A stretch of 37,872 nucleotides of DNA from Pseudomonadota bacterium (GTDB taxonomy: Bacteria; Pseudomonadota; Gammaproteobacteria; Tethybacterales; Persebacteraceae): assembly GCA_022600535.1 (NCBI GenBank), contig JAHZKE010000053.1:1-37872 (forward strand), read 5' to 3'. A model generated the notes under the pieces. The model had not been told where the DNA came from, made no database searches, and was given only the letters and a program-made list of their open reading frames with translations. Positions 8,717 to 18,000 of the stretch are shown piece after piece (the first letter of the stretch is position 1; each line of letters opens with the position of its first letter). Both the position numbers and the translations under genes were made by a program.

Positions 8717-10033
8717 TTAACTCCACGGGAACGGGCTGTTGCTCGTTTCGTGCAGGTCGCCGGCAGCGTAACGCGCAAAGCGAAAACGTTGCAATAATTG
8801 TTGCGGTTTGCCGCAGAGTTCTTCTGCCACTAATGCGCCAACGCCAAGCATTTTATAACCGTGATTGGAATCGGCAATAAAATAAACGTTATCGCAAAAG
8901 CGGTCAAATATCGGGAAGCTATCCGCGGTAAAACAACCGATACCGCCGGAGGGTTCTTTAGCAAATAAATGCCCCTGCCCGACAAAACGCTTCTGGGCAA
9001 ATGCCAGTGCGGCAGTCCACATTTCGGCAAAATCTTTACCGACAATAAATTCCGGTGAGTTTGGTCCGTATGGGTCTACTTGCACTTCGTCGGCAGTACG
9101 GGTAATTTCGTATGGCGCTGCCCCGCCTTGCACGCCGTTAAAATAATAATCGGGTTTGTAATAAATGCCCCAATTTTCGCGCACGACTTTACCATCTACA
9201 ATCAACGGTTCGTTGCTGTCTAAATGCACTACCGGCGGCATGTTGCCGTTGTTGTCGGTTAGAAAGTCCGGCGACACCCCGAGTGTGCCTTCTTGCAATG
9301 CCCAATAACGCCACATCGCAATATCATCGCGCACGGTATCGCCATTTTTAACGGTGATGGTATTGGGGAGTTGCAGATAATCCCAAAATGTTTTTACCCA
9401 CGGACCGGCAGCAACCACGACTTGCCCGCAAGCAATGCGCGCGCCATCGGCAGTGAGCACGGCACACACGGCGCCGCTATTGTCGCGTTCAAAACCGCTG
9501 ACGTTGGTGTTGGAACAAATTTGCACACCGCAAGCGGTTGCTTTCTCTACCAAACCTTTTACCGATTTCATGTTGTTGGCGTAACCGCCGTGTTTTTCGT
9601 GCAAGACCGAAGTGACTCCCGGAGCGTGCCAATCGTCAAAAATACCGCGCATATATGCCATTGATTCTTTTTCGCCGACAATAAAATCGGATTCATAACC
9701 AATGTTTTTTTGTTCGCTGTAGATTTTTTCTACATCGCTACGCATCCCTTCGTGTGAGATTTGCAAATAGCCAACGCTATGATAATGAAACGCTTCGGCG
9801 TTTTCTTCCCATATCTTTACGCTGTGCGCCATGAGTTCGCGCATTGCCGATTGGAAATAATTATTCCGCACGACACCGCAAGCAATACCACTGGCACCGG
9901 CGCCGGCTTCGGCTTTGTCTATAACGACAATATCATCGCCACGACCGCGTATTTTTGCTAAGTGCCATGCTGTTGATAAGCCATGAATGCCTGCGCCGAT
10001 AATAACAAATTCTGCATTTTTAGGGACTGTCAT
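8717..10033 (-). CDS. FAD-dependent oxidoreductase, DAO/sarcosine-oxidase-like
   Basis: 438-residue flavoprotein of the D-amino-acid-oxidase family. The ADP-binding motif is VIIGAGIHGLSTAWHLA (about 11-27), followed by GAGASGIACG, and the C-terminal FAD contact appears in IADSNHGYKMLGVGA. It resembles the beta subunit of sarcosine oxidase in fold but lacks the RHDAVAWGYA-type sequence I associate with SoxB/MgdA, and no alpha, gamma or delta subunit genes are nearby. The position between amt and the ligase/mgs genes suggests that it oxidises N-methylglutamate or a related secondary amine, possibly as a single-subunit substitute for MgdABCD. That is inference; oxidation of another N-methyl amino acid fits equally well. 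Gap to the next gene is 37 bases. Confidence 0.8.
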   Translation of the reverse strand: MTVPKNAEFVIIGAGIHGLSTAWHLAKIRGRGDDIVVIDKAEAGAGASGIACGVVRNNYFQSAMRELMAHSVKIWEENAEAFHYHSVGYLQISHEGMRSDVEKIYSEQKNIGYESDFIVGEKESMAYMRGIFDDWHAPGVTSVLHEKHGGYANNMKSVKGLVEKATACGVQICSNTNVSGFERDNSGAVCAVLTADGARIACGQVVVAAGPWVKTFWDYLQLPNTITVKNGDTVRDDIAMWRYWALQEGTLGVSPDFLTDNNGNMPPVVHLDSNEPLIVDGKVVRENWGIYYKPDYYFNGVQGGAAPYEITRTADEVQVDPYGPNSPEFIVGKDFAEMWTAALAFAQKRFVGQGHLFAKEPSGGIGCFTADSFPIFDRFCDNVYFIADSNHGYKMLGVGALVAEELCGKPQQLLQRFRFARYAAGDLHETSNSPFPWS

Positions 10034-10052
10034 ATATAAATATTTCTACCTA

Positions 10053-10274
10053 TTAACTGTTATCGGAAGATGAAGATGAAGAGGGCGGCGAATTACGTAA
10101 GTCATTCAATATCGCTTCCTCCTCTTCTTTTTCGTGACGCATTTGCCAGACGTGCCAGCCAATCCAAGCAATGACTGTTAATACAACGAGCAATACTTCA
10201 CTGCCGACGAAGGGGTAAATCGCCCCTAATTCGGCAAGGTCTACTGCCCAACTTTCTACAATTGTTGTTGACAT
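10053..10274 (-). CDS. small single-span membrane protein next to Amt (73 aa)
   Basis: 73-residue protein with one predicted membrane helix (VLLVVLTVIAWIGWHVW, about residues 29-45), an acidic stretch EKEEEEAI after it and a serine-rich tail ending SSSSSSDNS. A strong GAGGAG site lies six bases before the ATG, and the gene is sandwiched in the operon between amt (17 bases away) and the flavoprotein (19 bases away), so I consider it real. The cytoplasmic tail and position suggest an accessory or regulatory partner of the transporter, or a membrane anchor for the oxidoreductase. I do not recognise the family. Confidence 0.7.
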   Translation of the reverse strand: MSTTIVESWAVDLAELGAIYPFVGSEVLLVVLTVIAWIGWHVWQMRHEKEEEEAILNDLRNSPPSSSSSSDNS

Positions 10275-10291
10275 GATAATCTCCTCTTTTG

Positions 10292-11692
10292 TTATTTGTT
10301 TCTAAGTGCTGCTTCTGCCGCACGGATTTCTGCTTCGGCTTCTTCTTGCTGACGTATAGAATGAAAATCTAAACCGACAAGCTCTATCGCTTGCGGTATG
10401 CGTAACAAGCCCATGTTTTTGAGTATCTTAGAAACAATCCACGCCGGTGCAAAGCCCAACACAAAGAACATGATGATTGCACCAAGAAACTGCCCTAAGG
10501 GATTGATCGCAGCATACCCTTCAAAACCAGAAGAAGGATGCCCCCACAACATAAAGCCGGCAATCACTAAACCGGCAAAACCAGCATAGCCATGCACCGC
10601 GACTGCACCGACAGCGTCATCTATTTTAAATTTGCGTTCTACCCAGAAGTGCATTTTATAAGCGATAAACACGCCGACACCACCGATAAAGAATGCCTGT
10701 AACGGATGATACAAATCATTCCCCGCCGATGCGGTGATGATCCCTGCTAAACCGCCAGAGTATGTCCAGAACGGGTTACCACGCGATACGACATACCCCG
10801 CCATTAAACCGCCGGCAAGCGATAACAAGAAGTTAAAAGTAATTGCCGATAGCGTTGTTGGCGTGAGATAAATATTAGTTGCGGTAAAAGTAACCCCTTC
10901 GGCGCCAATATCACCCGCGCCGATAATCGGCACATTACAAGCGACATAAAAGCCCCAAAAACCAGTATAGATAAGGAACAAGCCCATTGCGACCATCCAC
11001 GGATTGCGTGGCGGAATATCGCGCGGGGTGCCGTCGGCGGCAAATTTACCAATACGCGGACCGAGATTAATCAATACCGCTAAAGCAGCACCGCCAGCAA
11101 TGGCATGAATCACACCCGAAGCATAAGCATCGTGATAGCCCAATTTTTTGACCATCCAGCCATCCCAATGCCAACCCCAAGAAGCGTCAATAATCCAAGT
11201 GAATGAACCGACTAATACGGCGAGAAACCAAAACGCCGAAGAACGAATACGCTCAATCACCGCACCAGAAACAATAGAAGCTGCTGTCCAAGAAAACAAC
11301 AAAAACGCTGCCCAGAACACGCCGTTAATACGCGCCCAATATGCAGTGTCATCGCCGGTTAATGCATCGCTTGCGGGGGCACCGCCTAAGTGTGTGCCCA
11401 TGAGTTCGCTCCACGGTACTGCACTAGGAGAAGCAACCAACCCCTTACCTTCAAAAATAAAGGGACCATTTGGGAATGCAAAATAAATCCACCAACCGAA
11501 CAAATAAAAAGTAATTGTTACCAGTGGGATTAACATTGTATTTTTCATCAATGTATGCATCATATTTTTATGACGCGATACCGCGACTTCGTATAAACAA
11601 AAGCCAACGTGTATTAAAAACATAAGTGCCACCGTTAACCAGTAGTAAAACTCGGTAAAAATGACAATTAACGCACCAATATCAGTATCCAT
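10292..11692 (-). CDS. amt: ammonium/methylammonium transporter (Amt family)
   Basis: 466-residue polytopic membrane protein with about eleven hydrophobic helices. It has both pore histidines of the Amt family, in ASGVIHAIAGG and in GAVAVHGYAG. The aspartate eight residues before the first histidine (HDAYASGVIH) matches the recruiting aspartate of AmtB, although the residues between differ from the usual FAGG. The C-terminal tail is long and charged (QQEEAEAEIRAAEAALRNK). No glnK/glnB lies beside it, which is unusual for an Amt gene. At the head of the amine operon it could import methylammonium or recover ammonium released by the pathway. AGGAGAG precedes the ATG. Family certain; substrate preference inferred. 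Confidence 0.9.
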   Translation of the reverse strand: MDTDIGALIVIFTEFYYWLTVALMFLIHVGFCLYEVAVSRHKNMMHTLMKNTMLIPLVTITFYLFGWWIYFAFPNGPFIFEGKGLVASPSAVPWSELMGTHLGGAPASDALTGDDTAYWARINGVFWAAFLLFSWTAASIVSGAVIERIRSSAFWFLAVLVGSFTWIIDASWGWHWDGWMVKKLGYHDAYASGVIHAIAGGAALAVLINLGPRIGKFAADGTPRDIPPRNPWMVAMGLFLIYTGFWGFYVACNVPIIGAGDIGAEGVTFTATNIYLTPTTLSAITFNFLLSLAGGLMAGYVVSRGNPFWTYSGGLAGIITASAGNDLYHPLQAFFIGGVGVFIAYKMHFWVERKFKIDDAVGAVAVHGYAGFAGLVIAGFMLWGHPSSGFEGYAAINPLGQFLGAIIMFFVLGFAPAWIVSKILKNMGLLRIPQAIELVGLDFHSIRQQEEAEAEIRAAEAALRNK

Positions 11693-11780
11693 AAAATTCT
11701 CTCCTTTTTTTAATTTTTATAAAAAAATTACTCTCTCAAAAAAGTGCAAACCATTTAATTTACAAATTTTTATGTTTGAG

Positions 11781-11810
11781 ATATTAGCACAATTTTAAAT
11801 TTAATTACAA
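11781..11810 (-). promoter_or_regulatory. predicted promoter for amt-mgs operon
   Basis: On the minus strand TTGTAA, 18 bases, TAATAT with TGC directly before the -10, giving an extended -10 (TGTGCTAATAT). It lies about 90 bases before the amt start. The same TGTGCTA core appears in front of tmoX and the peptide-transporter genes. Confidence 0.45.
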
Positions 11811-11875
11811 TAATTTAATTCCGCTTTATTTTTTATTATCTTATTGCTGTTTTTTTATTATCTTATTTTTATTTC

Positions 11876-11884
11876 TGGTAATAT
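11876..11884 (+). promoter_or_regulatory. possible extended -10 for gmaS
   Basis: TGGTAATAT, an extended -10 in the AT-rich divergent region, about 75 bases before the gmaS ATG; no good -35 box is seen. The 268-base region shared with amt holds no gene and is the natural place for common regulation of both units. Confidence 0.3.
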
Positions 11885-11960
11885 GTTTTTTATCTTTAAA
11901 AATATTTATTATTTATTTAATGTTGTAAAATAGTTCAACGCTATAAAAAGGGAGAGAATC

Positions 11961-13262
11961 ATGCCACAAAATTTAGCTAAACTTGCCAAACAAAAAGGCA
12001 TCAAATATTTTTTAATCAGCTTTGCCGACTTGTTTGGCACCGCGCGCGCCAAGCTCGTACCCGCTGCCGCCATTGATGACATGCAAAAACAAGGCGCGGG
12101 TTTTGCCGGCTTTGCCACTTGGTTAGACATGACACCGGCACACCCCGACATGTTTGCCGTGCCCGATGCCGATTCGTTAATTCAATTACCGTGGAAGCCC
12201 GAAGTGGGTTGGCTTGCCGCTGATTTATGGATGGACGGCAAACCCGTTGCCGCCTCGCCGCGGGTAATGTTGAAAGAACAATTAAAACGCGCAGCAAAAC
12301 GCAACTGGCGACCGATGAGCGGTGTGGAATGCGAATATTTTCTTGTTAATAACGACGGTACCGCAATCGCCGACACACGCGACACGCAAGAAAAACCTTG
12401 TTACGACCAATCGGCACTCATGCGGCGTTATGATGTCATTACCGAAATTTGCGATGCTATGTTGCAACTGGGTTGGAACCCTTATCAAAATGATCACGAA
12501 GATGCGAATGGTCAATTTGAAATGAATTGGGATTATGCCGACCTATTGACGACAGCAGACCGACATCTGTTTTTTAAATTCATGGTAAAAAGCATTGCCG
12601 AACAACACGGCTTACGCGCCACCTTTATGCCGAAACCTTTTGTTAACCTCACCGGTAACGGTTGTCATTGTCATTTATCGGTGTGGGATAAAAGCGGCAC
12701 ACGCAACCTGTTTGCCGGCAAAGACGAAAACGGCTTATCACCCGTTTCCTATCAATTTTTAGGCGGGGTATTACATTCTGCCACTGCACTTTGCGCTTGG
12801 TTTAACCCCACGGTTAACAGCTATAAACGCATTAACGCCCCACGCACCATATCGGGCGCGACATGGGCGCCGACTTCTGTTACTTATAGCGGCAACAATC
12901 GCACGCATTTAGTGCGCATTCCCGATGCGGGGCGTTTTGAATTTCGCCTAATGGACGGCGCCGCCAACCCTTACCTAATGCAAGCGGGTTTATTGGCTTG
13001 CGGCTTAGACGGCGTAGAAAACAAACGCGACCCGGGCAAACGTTTAGACATTAACATGTACACCGAAGGGCATAAAGTAAAAGCAAAATCGTTGCCGCTA
13101 AATCTGTTAGACGCCTTACGCGAAATGGAAAAAAGCAACGTGCTAAACAATGCCTTTGGTAAAGATACTATTGCTTCCTACACCAAATTACGCACCAGCG
13201 AATGGAATGATTATTGCCGCCATCTGACAAATTGGGAGCGAGAGCGGACGTTGGATTGTTAA
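11961..13262 (+). CDS. gmaS: gamma-glutamylmethylamide synthetase, GS type III-like
   Basis: 433-residue glutamine-synthetase-fold enzyme of the GlnT/GmaS type. The N-terminus (KGIKYFLISFADLFG, KAKLVP-like ARAKLVPA) is as I remember for GmaS of Methylocella and roseobacters. Catalytic motifs: GVECEYFL (Glu123 and Glu125), NDHEDANGQFEMNW, NGNGCHCHLSVW and NKRDPGKR. The reaction would be ATP-dependent ligation of methylamine to glutamate, giving the substrate of MgsABC. GGGAGAG lies upstream of the ATG with good spacing. It is transcribed away from amt. GlnT, with ammonia as substrate, is the alternative; location beside mgsABC and amt favours GmaS. Confidence 0.8.
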   Translation: MPQNLAKLAKQKGIKYFLISFADLFGTARAKLVPAAAIDDMQKQGAGFAGFATWLDMTPAHPDMFAVPDADSLIQLPWKPEVGWLAADLWMDGKPVAASPRVMLKEQLKRAAKRNWRPMSGVECEYFLVNNDGTAIADTRDTQEKPCYDQSALMRRYDVITEICDAMLQLGWNPYQNDHEDANGQFEMNWDYADLLTTADRHLFFKFMVKSIAEQHGLRATFMPKPFVNLTGNGCHCHLSVWDKSGTRNLFAGKDENGLSPVSYQFLGGVLHSATALCAWFNPTVNSYKRINAPRTISGATWAPTSVTYSGNNRTHLVRIPDAGRFEFRLMDGAANPYLMQAGLLACGLDGVENKRDPGKRLDINMYTEGHKVKAKSLPLNLLDALREMEKSNVLNNAFGKDTIASYTKLRTSEWNDYCRHLTNWERERTLDC

Positions 13263-13612
13263 CTATATTTAAAAAGGTAATGCCTAATAATGATTTTTAA
13301 ACTATTGCAAACGATATGATTATTACGGGCAATAAAAAAAGATGTTACGTCTATAAAAAATATTTAAGTCGTATTTATTGATTGCTTAGAAATTTATAAA
13401 TGTTAAAAGTAAAGTACACCTATTTTCTTTATGTGCAGACATACTACTTTAAATATCTTATTAATCTACCTCACTTGCTCTAAACTGCAAGAGCCTGAAA
13501 CCAAAGCACTAATACAAAGTAACGCTAAAATACGGCGAGTGTGAAATATCATAAAATTATAGTACGCTGATATTCAATCTCTGTGTTGTTGACGACAATG
13601 TTAGTCGTGTTG
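13263..13612. other. non-coding gap between gmaS and hsdR
   Basis: About 350 bases, AT-rich, with no credible ORF. It contains the left copy of the island-flanking direct repeat (13552-13574), a weak CTTGC/GCAAG hairpin near 13470-13495 and a short ACGAC/GTCGT hairpin near 13590-13610 that could end the hsdR transcript. No strong terminator is visible after gmaS. Confidence 0.6.
13552..13574. repeat. left direct repeat of the defence island
   Basis: 23-bp sequence beginning taaaattata and ending acgctgatatt. It matches 23523-23545 at 21 of 23 positions in the same orientation. It lies 39 bases beyond the hsdR stop codon, so the pair brackets the five-gene island almost exactly. Confidence 0.7.
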
Positions 13613-16600
13613 TTATTGATTATCCCCGCTATAAGTTAGATCAAAAACAGTATCGTGCATCCACCGCTTAAATCCTTCGTTGTCCATGAACTGCTTAAAC
13701 AATTCAGTGTCATCTTGCATAATGGAAGTCATGGCTCGCACAAGGGCTTTGTCATGTTCAATGCGGGCGTTCTGCTTATCCGAATTTGCTTGGGCATTTT
13801 GGTATGCCGTATCTTGCGCAACGCGGGCGGGAATCGTCTCGGTAATGAGTAGCCGTACACGGTCAGCATCTCTCCAGGGGATACCTCCAAAATGATGATT
13901 AAATACTTTTAGAATATTTGATAGTAAATCTAATTCTGGCTCTGCACGCGCTCCGCCTGCATCAACGGGAACGGGCTCTATTTCTGCTTCTTCATCAGGA
14001 AGTTGAATTTTCTGGATTTCTTTTTTCTCTGCCCGATAACTATCCATGTCTATGGCATCCAAAATACCTCTAGATAGGTCTTCCTCTGCCGGCGCGGGTA
14101 GTTTAGTAACCAGAAAGCTCAAAAATATAGAACGCTTTTCCCATGCGGCATTGCTGTAGGGCAACACCATAGACAAAAAGTTATAAATGCGCACAAAACC
14201 CTTACACTTACCTTTAAAATCTACCTGTCCATCTTCGTCCAAATTGTTTATATAGTTTGCCACACAGACATCTAAAATCGGGTCTAGTTGGTCACGCTCG
14301 GCATTGCCAAGATAGAGATTTATAAAGTTATCTATCTGCTCTGGCGAATACACCTGTGCACCATCTAAATCTGATTGCATATCGTGCAGCTTGTTGGGGT
14401 CGGTCTCATCGGCAAGAATAGTCGCGCGATAATAATCAGCAAAGGACTCGCGAATCGTCTCAATCTCATTCAAAAAATCAAGCACGAAAACATCATATTT
14501 CTTTGGGCAGGCACGGTTTAACCGCGACAACGTTTGCACCGCCTTAATACCCGACAGTTCTTTATCCACATACATAGTATGCAACAGTGGCTCATCGTAA
14601 CCGGTCTGAAACTTATCGGCACAAATTAAAAAACGATAAGGGTCTTCCTGAAATTTATCGGCAATCCTGCCCGAGGGGAAGCCATTAAGTGATGCCTCGC
14701 TCACCTTCTGCCCACCAAATTCATGCTCGCCTGAAAAAGCAACAATAGCACGGCACTCACTCTTACGCTCTTGCAGATAGGCATTAAATGCGTGATAGTA
14801 TTGGATAGCTCGCTCAATGCCGTTGGTGACCACCATTGCCCGCGCCTGCCCGCCAATTTTATGCTTCGCCAATACTTGGCTATGAAAATGATCCAACATA
14901 ATCTCCGCCTTTAGGCGAATCGCATACTCATGCCCTTCTACATAGCGACGCAGTTTTTTTTGCGCCTTTTTAACATCAAATTTCGGGTCGTCCTCAACCG
15001 CCTTTGCCAGTTTGTAGTAGCTCTTCACTGGGGTGTAGTATGCCAGCACATCTAAGATAAACCCTTCTTCAATGGCCTGTTTCATAGAATAAGTATGGAA
15101 GGCATAATGCTTAACTGTGCTGTCTGCCTGCTGCGCTTTCCTTCCAAATATTTCCAGCGTCTTATTCTTCGGTGTGGCAGTAAAGGCAAAATAGCTGGCA
15201 TTCGGCAATAATTTACGCGATTCCATCAAGCGATTAATGTGATCTTCAGCGGTTTCGTCCTCACCGGCAACATTTGCTTCGGCAAATGTCCGTGCCATTG
15301 CCGCACTGGTTTTGCCACCTTGACTGGAATGCGCCTCATCAATGATAATAGCAAAGGTACGTTCTCGCTGCAAGTCACCAATCTCCTGCAAAATAAACGG
15401 GAACTTCTGTACGGTAGAAATAATAATTTTCTTACCATCTTCAATAAACTTTCTCAAATCGCTTGAATCCTCGGCATGCCCCACCGTTGCACCAACCTGT
15501 GCAAATAATTTAATGGTATCGCAAATTTGTTTATCCAGAATGCGGCGGTCAGTAACTACTATAATTGAATCAAATATATAGGCGTTATTTTTCTTTAACC
15601 CAATTAATTGGTGGGCAAGCCAAGCGATAGAGTTGGATTTACCACTACCGGCAGAATGCTGAATCAAGTAGCGTTCACCTACCCCTTGTGCCGCCGCATC
15701 AGCGAGCAAACACCGCACGACATCAATCTGGTGATAGCGCGGCCAAATTTGGGTCTTTTTCTTTTTGCCCGTTTTCTTGTTTTTCACTTCTACAATTTGG
15801 GCGTAGTTTTCAATAATATTGGTCAAACTTTCGCGAGTCAGCACCTCGCGCCATAGATAATCCACTTTAAAACCGTTTGGATTAGGCGGATTACCAGCAC
15901 CATCGTTCCAACCTTTATTAAATGGCAAAAACCACGATGCTTTGCCTTGCAAATGTGTGCAAAATTGCACTTCACTCTCATCCACCGCAAAATGGGCGAT
16001 ACAGCGACCAAATTCAAACAGCTTTTCACGCGGGTTGCGGTCTGCTTTATACTGCCCAACAGCATCGCTCACCGTTTGCTTGGTAAGATTGTTTTTTAAC
16101 TCAAAAGTGAACACTGGCAAGCCATTAATAAACAGCCCCATATCTAAAGCGCGCCCAGTCTCATTAATACTGTATTTGAGCTGGCGGGTAACGCTAAAGC
16201 GGTTTTGTTCAAAAAGTGCTTTGGCTTTTTCGTTTTCTGCTGATGGCGTGCCATAGAAAAGGTCAATAGCGTGCGCTCCATGCTTGATACCATCTCGTAG
16301 CACATCTATGCTGCCGCGCTTACTGATTTCGCTCTGCAACCGCGCCAGAAATTTTTGCCGTATCGGGCTATCTTTATTTAGCATCAGCGATTCCGCCACA
16401 TTGGGCTGAGTTATCTGCAAAAAAGCAGCCAGTTGCACCAGATCTATGCAGTACTCACGATTGTAATCGTGAGGATTACCACCACTCCAACCAACGCCGC
16501 CATAGGTGGCAGGAGGTGCACTAACCGAACCCGTCGAAGGTGGGTCGCAAGGATGACCAGCGAGAACGGTGCAAATTAATTTTTCTAAGCCACGTTCGGT

Positions 16601-16633
16601 GGTATCTGTTACCTTTGTTTTCATATCGTTCAT
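13613..16633 (-). CDS. hsdR: type I restriction enzyme, restriction/translocase subunit
   Basis: 1006-residue motor and nuclease subunit of a type I restriction enzyme. The N-terminal PD-(D/E)xK nuclease is seen as LDMGLF (Asp164) and FELKN (Glu178, Lys180). The SF2 helicase part follows: Walker A HSAGSGKS (326-333), IIIDEAH (431-434), FTATPKNKT, and the late motifs TGYDEP and QTLSRLNR. The C-terminal part would bind the methylase-specificity core. All motifs are intact, so restriction should be active. The start overlaps the hsdS stop by four bases (ATGA). It is the last gene of the operon, behind SIR2, HerA and hsdS, so its expression depends on read-through of the whole unit. Confidence 0.93.
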   Translation of the reverse strand: MNDMKTKVTDTTERGLEKLICTVLAGHPCDPPSTGSVSAPPATYGGVGWSGGNPHDYNREYCIDLVQLAAFLQITQPNVAESLMLNKDSPIRQKFLARLQSEISKRGSIDVLRDGIKHGAHAIDLFYGTPSAENEKAKALFEQNRFSVTRQLKYSINETGRALDMGLFINGLPVFTFELKNNLTKQTVSDAVGQYKADRNPREKLFEFGRCIAHFAVDESEVQFCTHLQGKASWFLPFNKGWNDGAGNPPNPNGFKVDYLWREVLTRESLTNIIENYAQIVEVKNKKTGKKKKTQIWPRYHQIDVVRCLLADAAAQGVGERYLIQHSAGSGKSNSIAWLAHQLIGLKKNNAYIFDSIIVVTDRRILDKQICDTIKLFAQVGATVGHAEDSSDLRKFIEDGKKIIISTVQKFPFILQEIGDLQRERTFAIIIDEAHSSQGGKTSAAMARTFAEANVAGEDETAEDHINRLMESRKLLPNASYFAFTATPKNKTLEIFGRKAQQADSTVKHYAFHTYSMKQAIEEGFILDVLAYYTPVKSYYKLAKAVEDDPKFDVKKAQKKLRRYVEGHEYAIRLKAEIMLDHFHSQVLAKHKIGGQARAMVVTNGIERAIQYYHAFNAYLQERKSECRAIVAFSGEHEFGGQKVSEASLNGFPSGRIADKFQEDPYRFLICADKFQTGYDEPLLHTMYVDKELSGIKAVQTLSRLNRACPKKYDVFVLDFLNEIETIRESFADYYRATILADETDPNKLHDMQSDLDGAQVYSPEQIDNFINLYLGNAERDQLDPILDVCVANYINNLDEDGQVDFKGKCKGFVRIYNFLSMVLPYSNAAWEKRSIFLSFLVTKLPAPAEEDLSRGILDAIDMDSYRAEKKEIQKIQLPDEEAEIEPVPVDAGGARAEPELDLLSNILKVFNHHFGGIPWRDADRVRLLITETIPARVAQDTAYQNAQANSDKQNARIEHDKALVRAMTSIMQDDTELFKQFMDNEGFKRWMHDTVFDLTYSGDNQ

Positions 16634-18000
16634 ATCGTTTGTTCCATACTACCATTAACCAGCGAATCAACCTCGGGGAGAGAAGCTGCTGCATCGCGCA
16701 CATCTAACTTACCGGTAACCACATCGGCGATTAATCGGGTTTGGTATTCGTTAAGCAATTTTATCTCATGATTGGCGCGGGAAATTGTGGAGTCAATGTT
16801 GGCGGTGGTTTTTTCGAGATATTCGACAATGGCGGTTTGTTCGGGGAGAGGCGGGAGAGGCATCCATGCAGACTTGATTCCCGAGTGAGAGAGTCCATAA
16901 CGAGTAACTCCTTTCGCTTCTACATGAAATTGATATGCCAAACCTTTGCTTTGAAGCGCTCGTAGCAAATATCCACCTTTCAATTTATCCTGAAATGGTT
17001 TCAGTATCGCCAAGTGATAGCCAGAAATCAAATCCTCTGCTACCTCTGTTACAAGCGCAGGAACTCCTATGTCGTCCCATGCCTCGGAATCCTTAGTGAT
17101 TAGCACATCGTCTATCTCAAGCATGAATCGTTCGATTTCATTATAGGTGGCTGTCGCATGCATGAACTTCATGCGTTTGTTAATATAGTCGTTTTTATAT
17201 ACATCTACGTAATTGCAAAGCCGAACTGGCTGCTCACCTTCCTTTGTGTGCTTATCTACATTGCTTACTCGCATTTCTGCAATAGTGCGAATTCGCCTCA
17301 CCTCCCAATGTGCTGGCACTTCACCCAACCACTCGACACCTGAATCTTTTAGTGGCACATCAGGGTCAAGCCCGCGGGTGACAGCGTGGTGAATGATGGC
17401 TTTCTTCTGCTCGGTTAACAACGCGATTAACTTGCGTTTTATCTGCACCAAACGCTGCACCCGCTTATCAACATAATCCAAATATTTAACAATCGCGGTT
17501 TGTTCTGGGAGGGGTGGGAGAGGGAGGCGTGAACGACGCAGTTTTTCATAGTCAACATTCTGACCCTCACGAATACCCGTTACATAAAAACCGAGATTTT
17601 CGATATAAGGTTTGGACTTAAATAATTGTGCTAGAAAACCATGATTGCGTTGATTACTCGAAAATAGAACTGTATAGGCTGGGCTGATGATTCCTTGCAC
17701 TCTGGCAAACTCGATACCACCTTGAAACGATCGTAAACTAATAACAAAATCTCCAACCTCCACTAACTTCAACAGGTGGAGATCCTTTAATGCAAGAACT
17801 GTCCTATTCTCGTATTGATCCTTTCTGACCACACCTTTGGTCTGTGTTGCTGCAAGCAATGGTTTGTCTGGAAATCCCTTTTCGCTTCGCTCGCAAAGTA
17901 TCGTTTTGATTCTCGGAAGTTCCCAATGTGCAGGCACGTCTCCCAACCACTCAACGCCGGAGTTTATCATTCTGGGATAGGGCTTAATCTCGGCAATCAT
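16630..18000 (-). CDS. hsdS: type I restriction-modification specificity subunit
   Basis: 456-residue specificity subunit with two target-recognition domains (TRD). Each half opens with nearly the same sequence, SGVEWLGDVPAHWE (14-26) and SGVEWLGEVPAHWE (220-232), and each ends with LPPLPEQTAIV plus a coiled-coil spacer (about 170-210 and 395-440). Each TRD should read one half of a split DNA target. The matching stretches are also conserved at DNA level about 0.6 kb apart, which would allow recombination to swap TRDs. No second partial hsdS is in the window. It starts with an ATGA overlap at the end of herA and overlaps hsdR in the same way. Confidence 0.92.
   Translation of the reverse strand: MIAEIKPYPRMINSGVEWLGDVPAHWELPRIKTILCERSEKGFPDKPLLAATQTKGVVRKDQYENRTVLALKDLHLLKLVEVGDFVISLRSFQGGIEFARVQGIISPAYTVLFSSNQRNHGFLAQLFKSKPYIENLGFYVTGIREGQNVDYEKLRRSRLPLPPLPEQTAIVKYLDYVDKRVQRLVQIKRKLIALLTEQKKAIIHHAVTRGLDPDVPLKDSGVEWLGEVPAHWEVRRIRTIAEMRVSNVDKHTKEGEQPVRLCNYVDVYKNDYINKRMKFMHATATYNEIERFMLEIDDVLITKDSEAWDDIGVPALVTEVAEDLISGYHLAILKPFQDKLKGGYLLRALQSKGLAYQFHVEAKGVTRYGLSHSGIKSAWMPLPPLPEQTAIVEYLEKTTANIDSTISRANHEIKLLNEYQTRLIADVVTGKLDVRDAAASLPEVDSLVNGSMEQTI

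Noticed and set aside
8717-10033. Calling the flavoprotein MgdA
   Set aside because: It lacks the SoxB/MgdA sequence signature I know and has no partner subunit genes, so only DAO family is claimed.
11693-11960. Sigma-54 promoter in the amt-gmaS divergent region
   Set aside because: No GG/GC pair with the required 10-base spacing was found, although nitrogen control would be expected.
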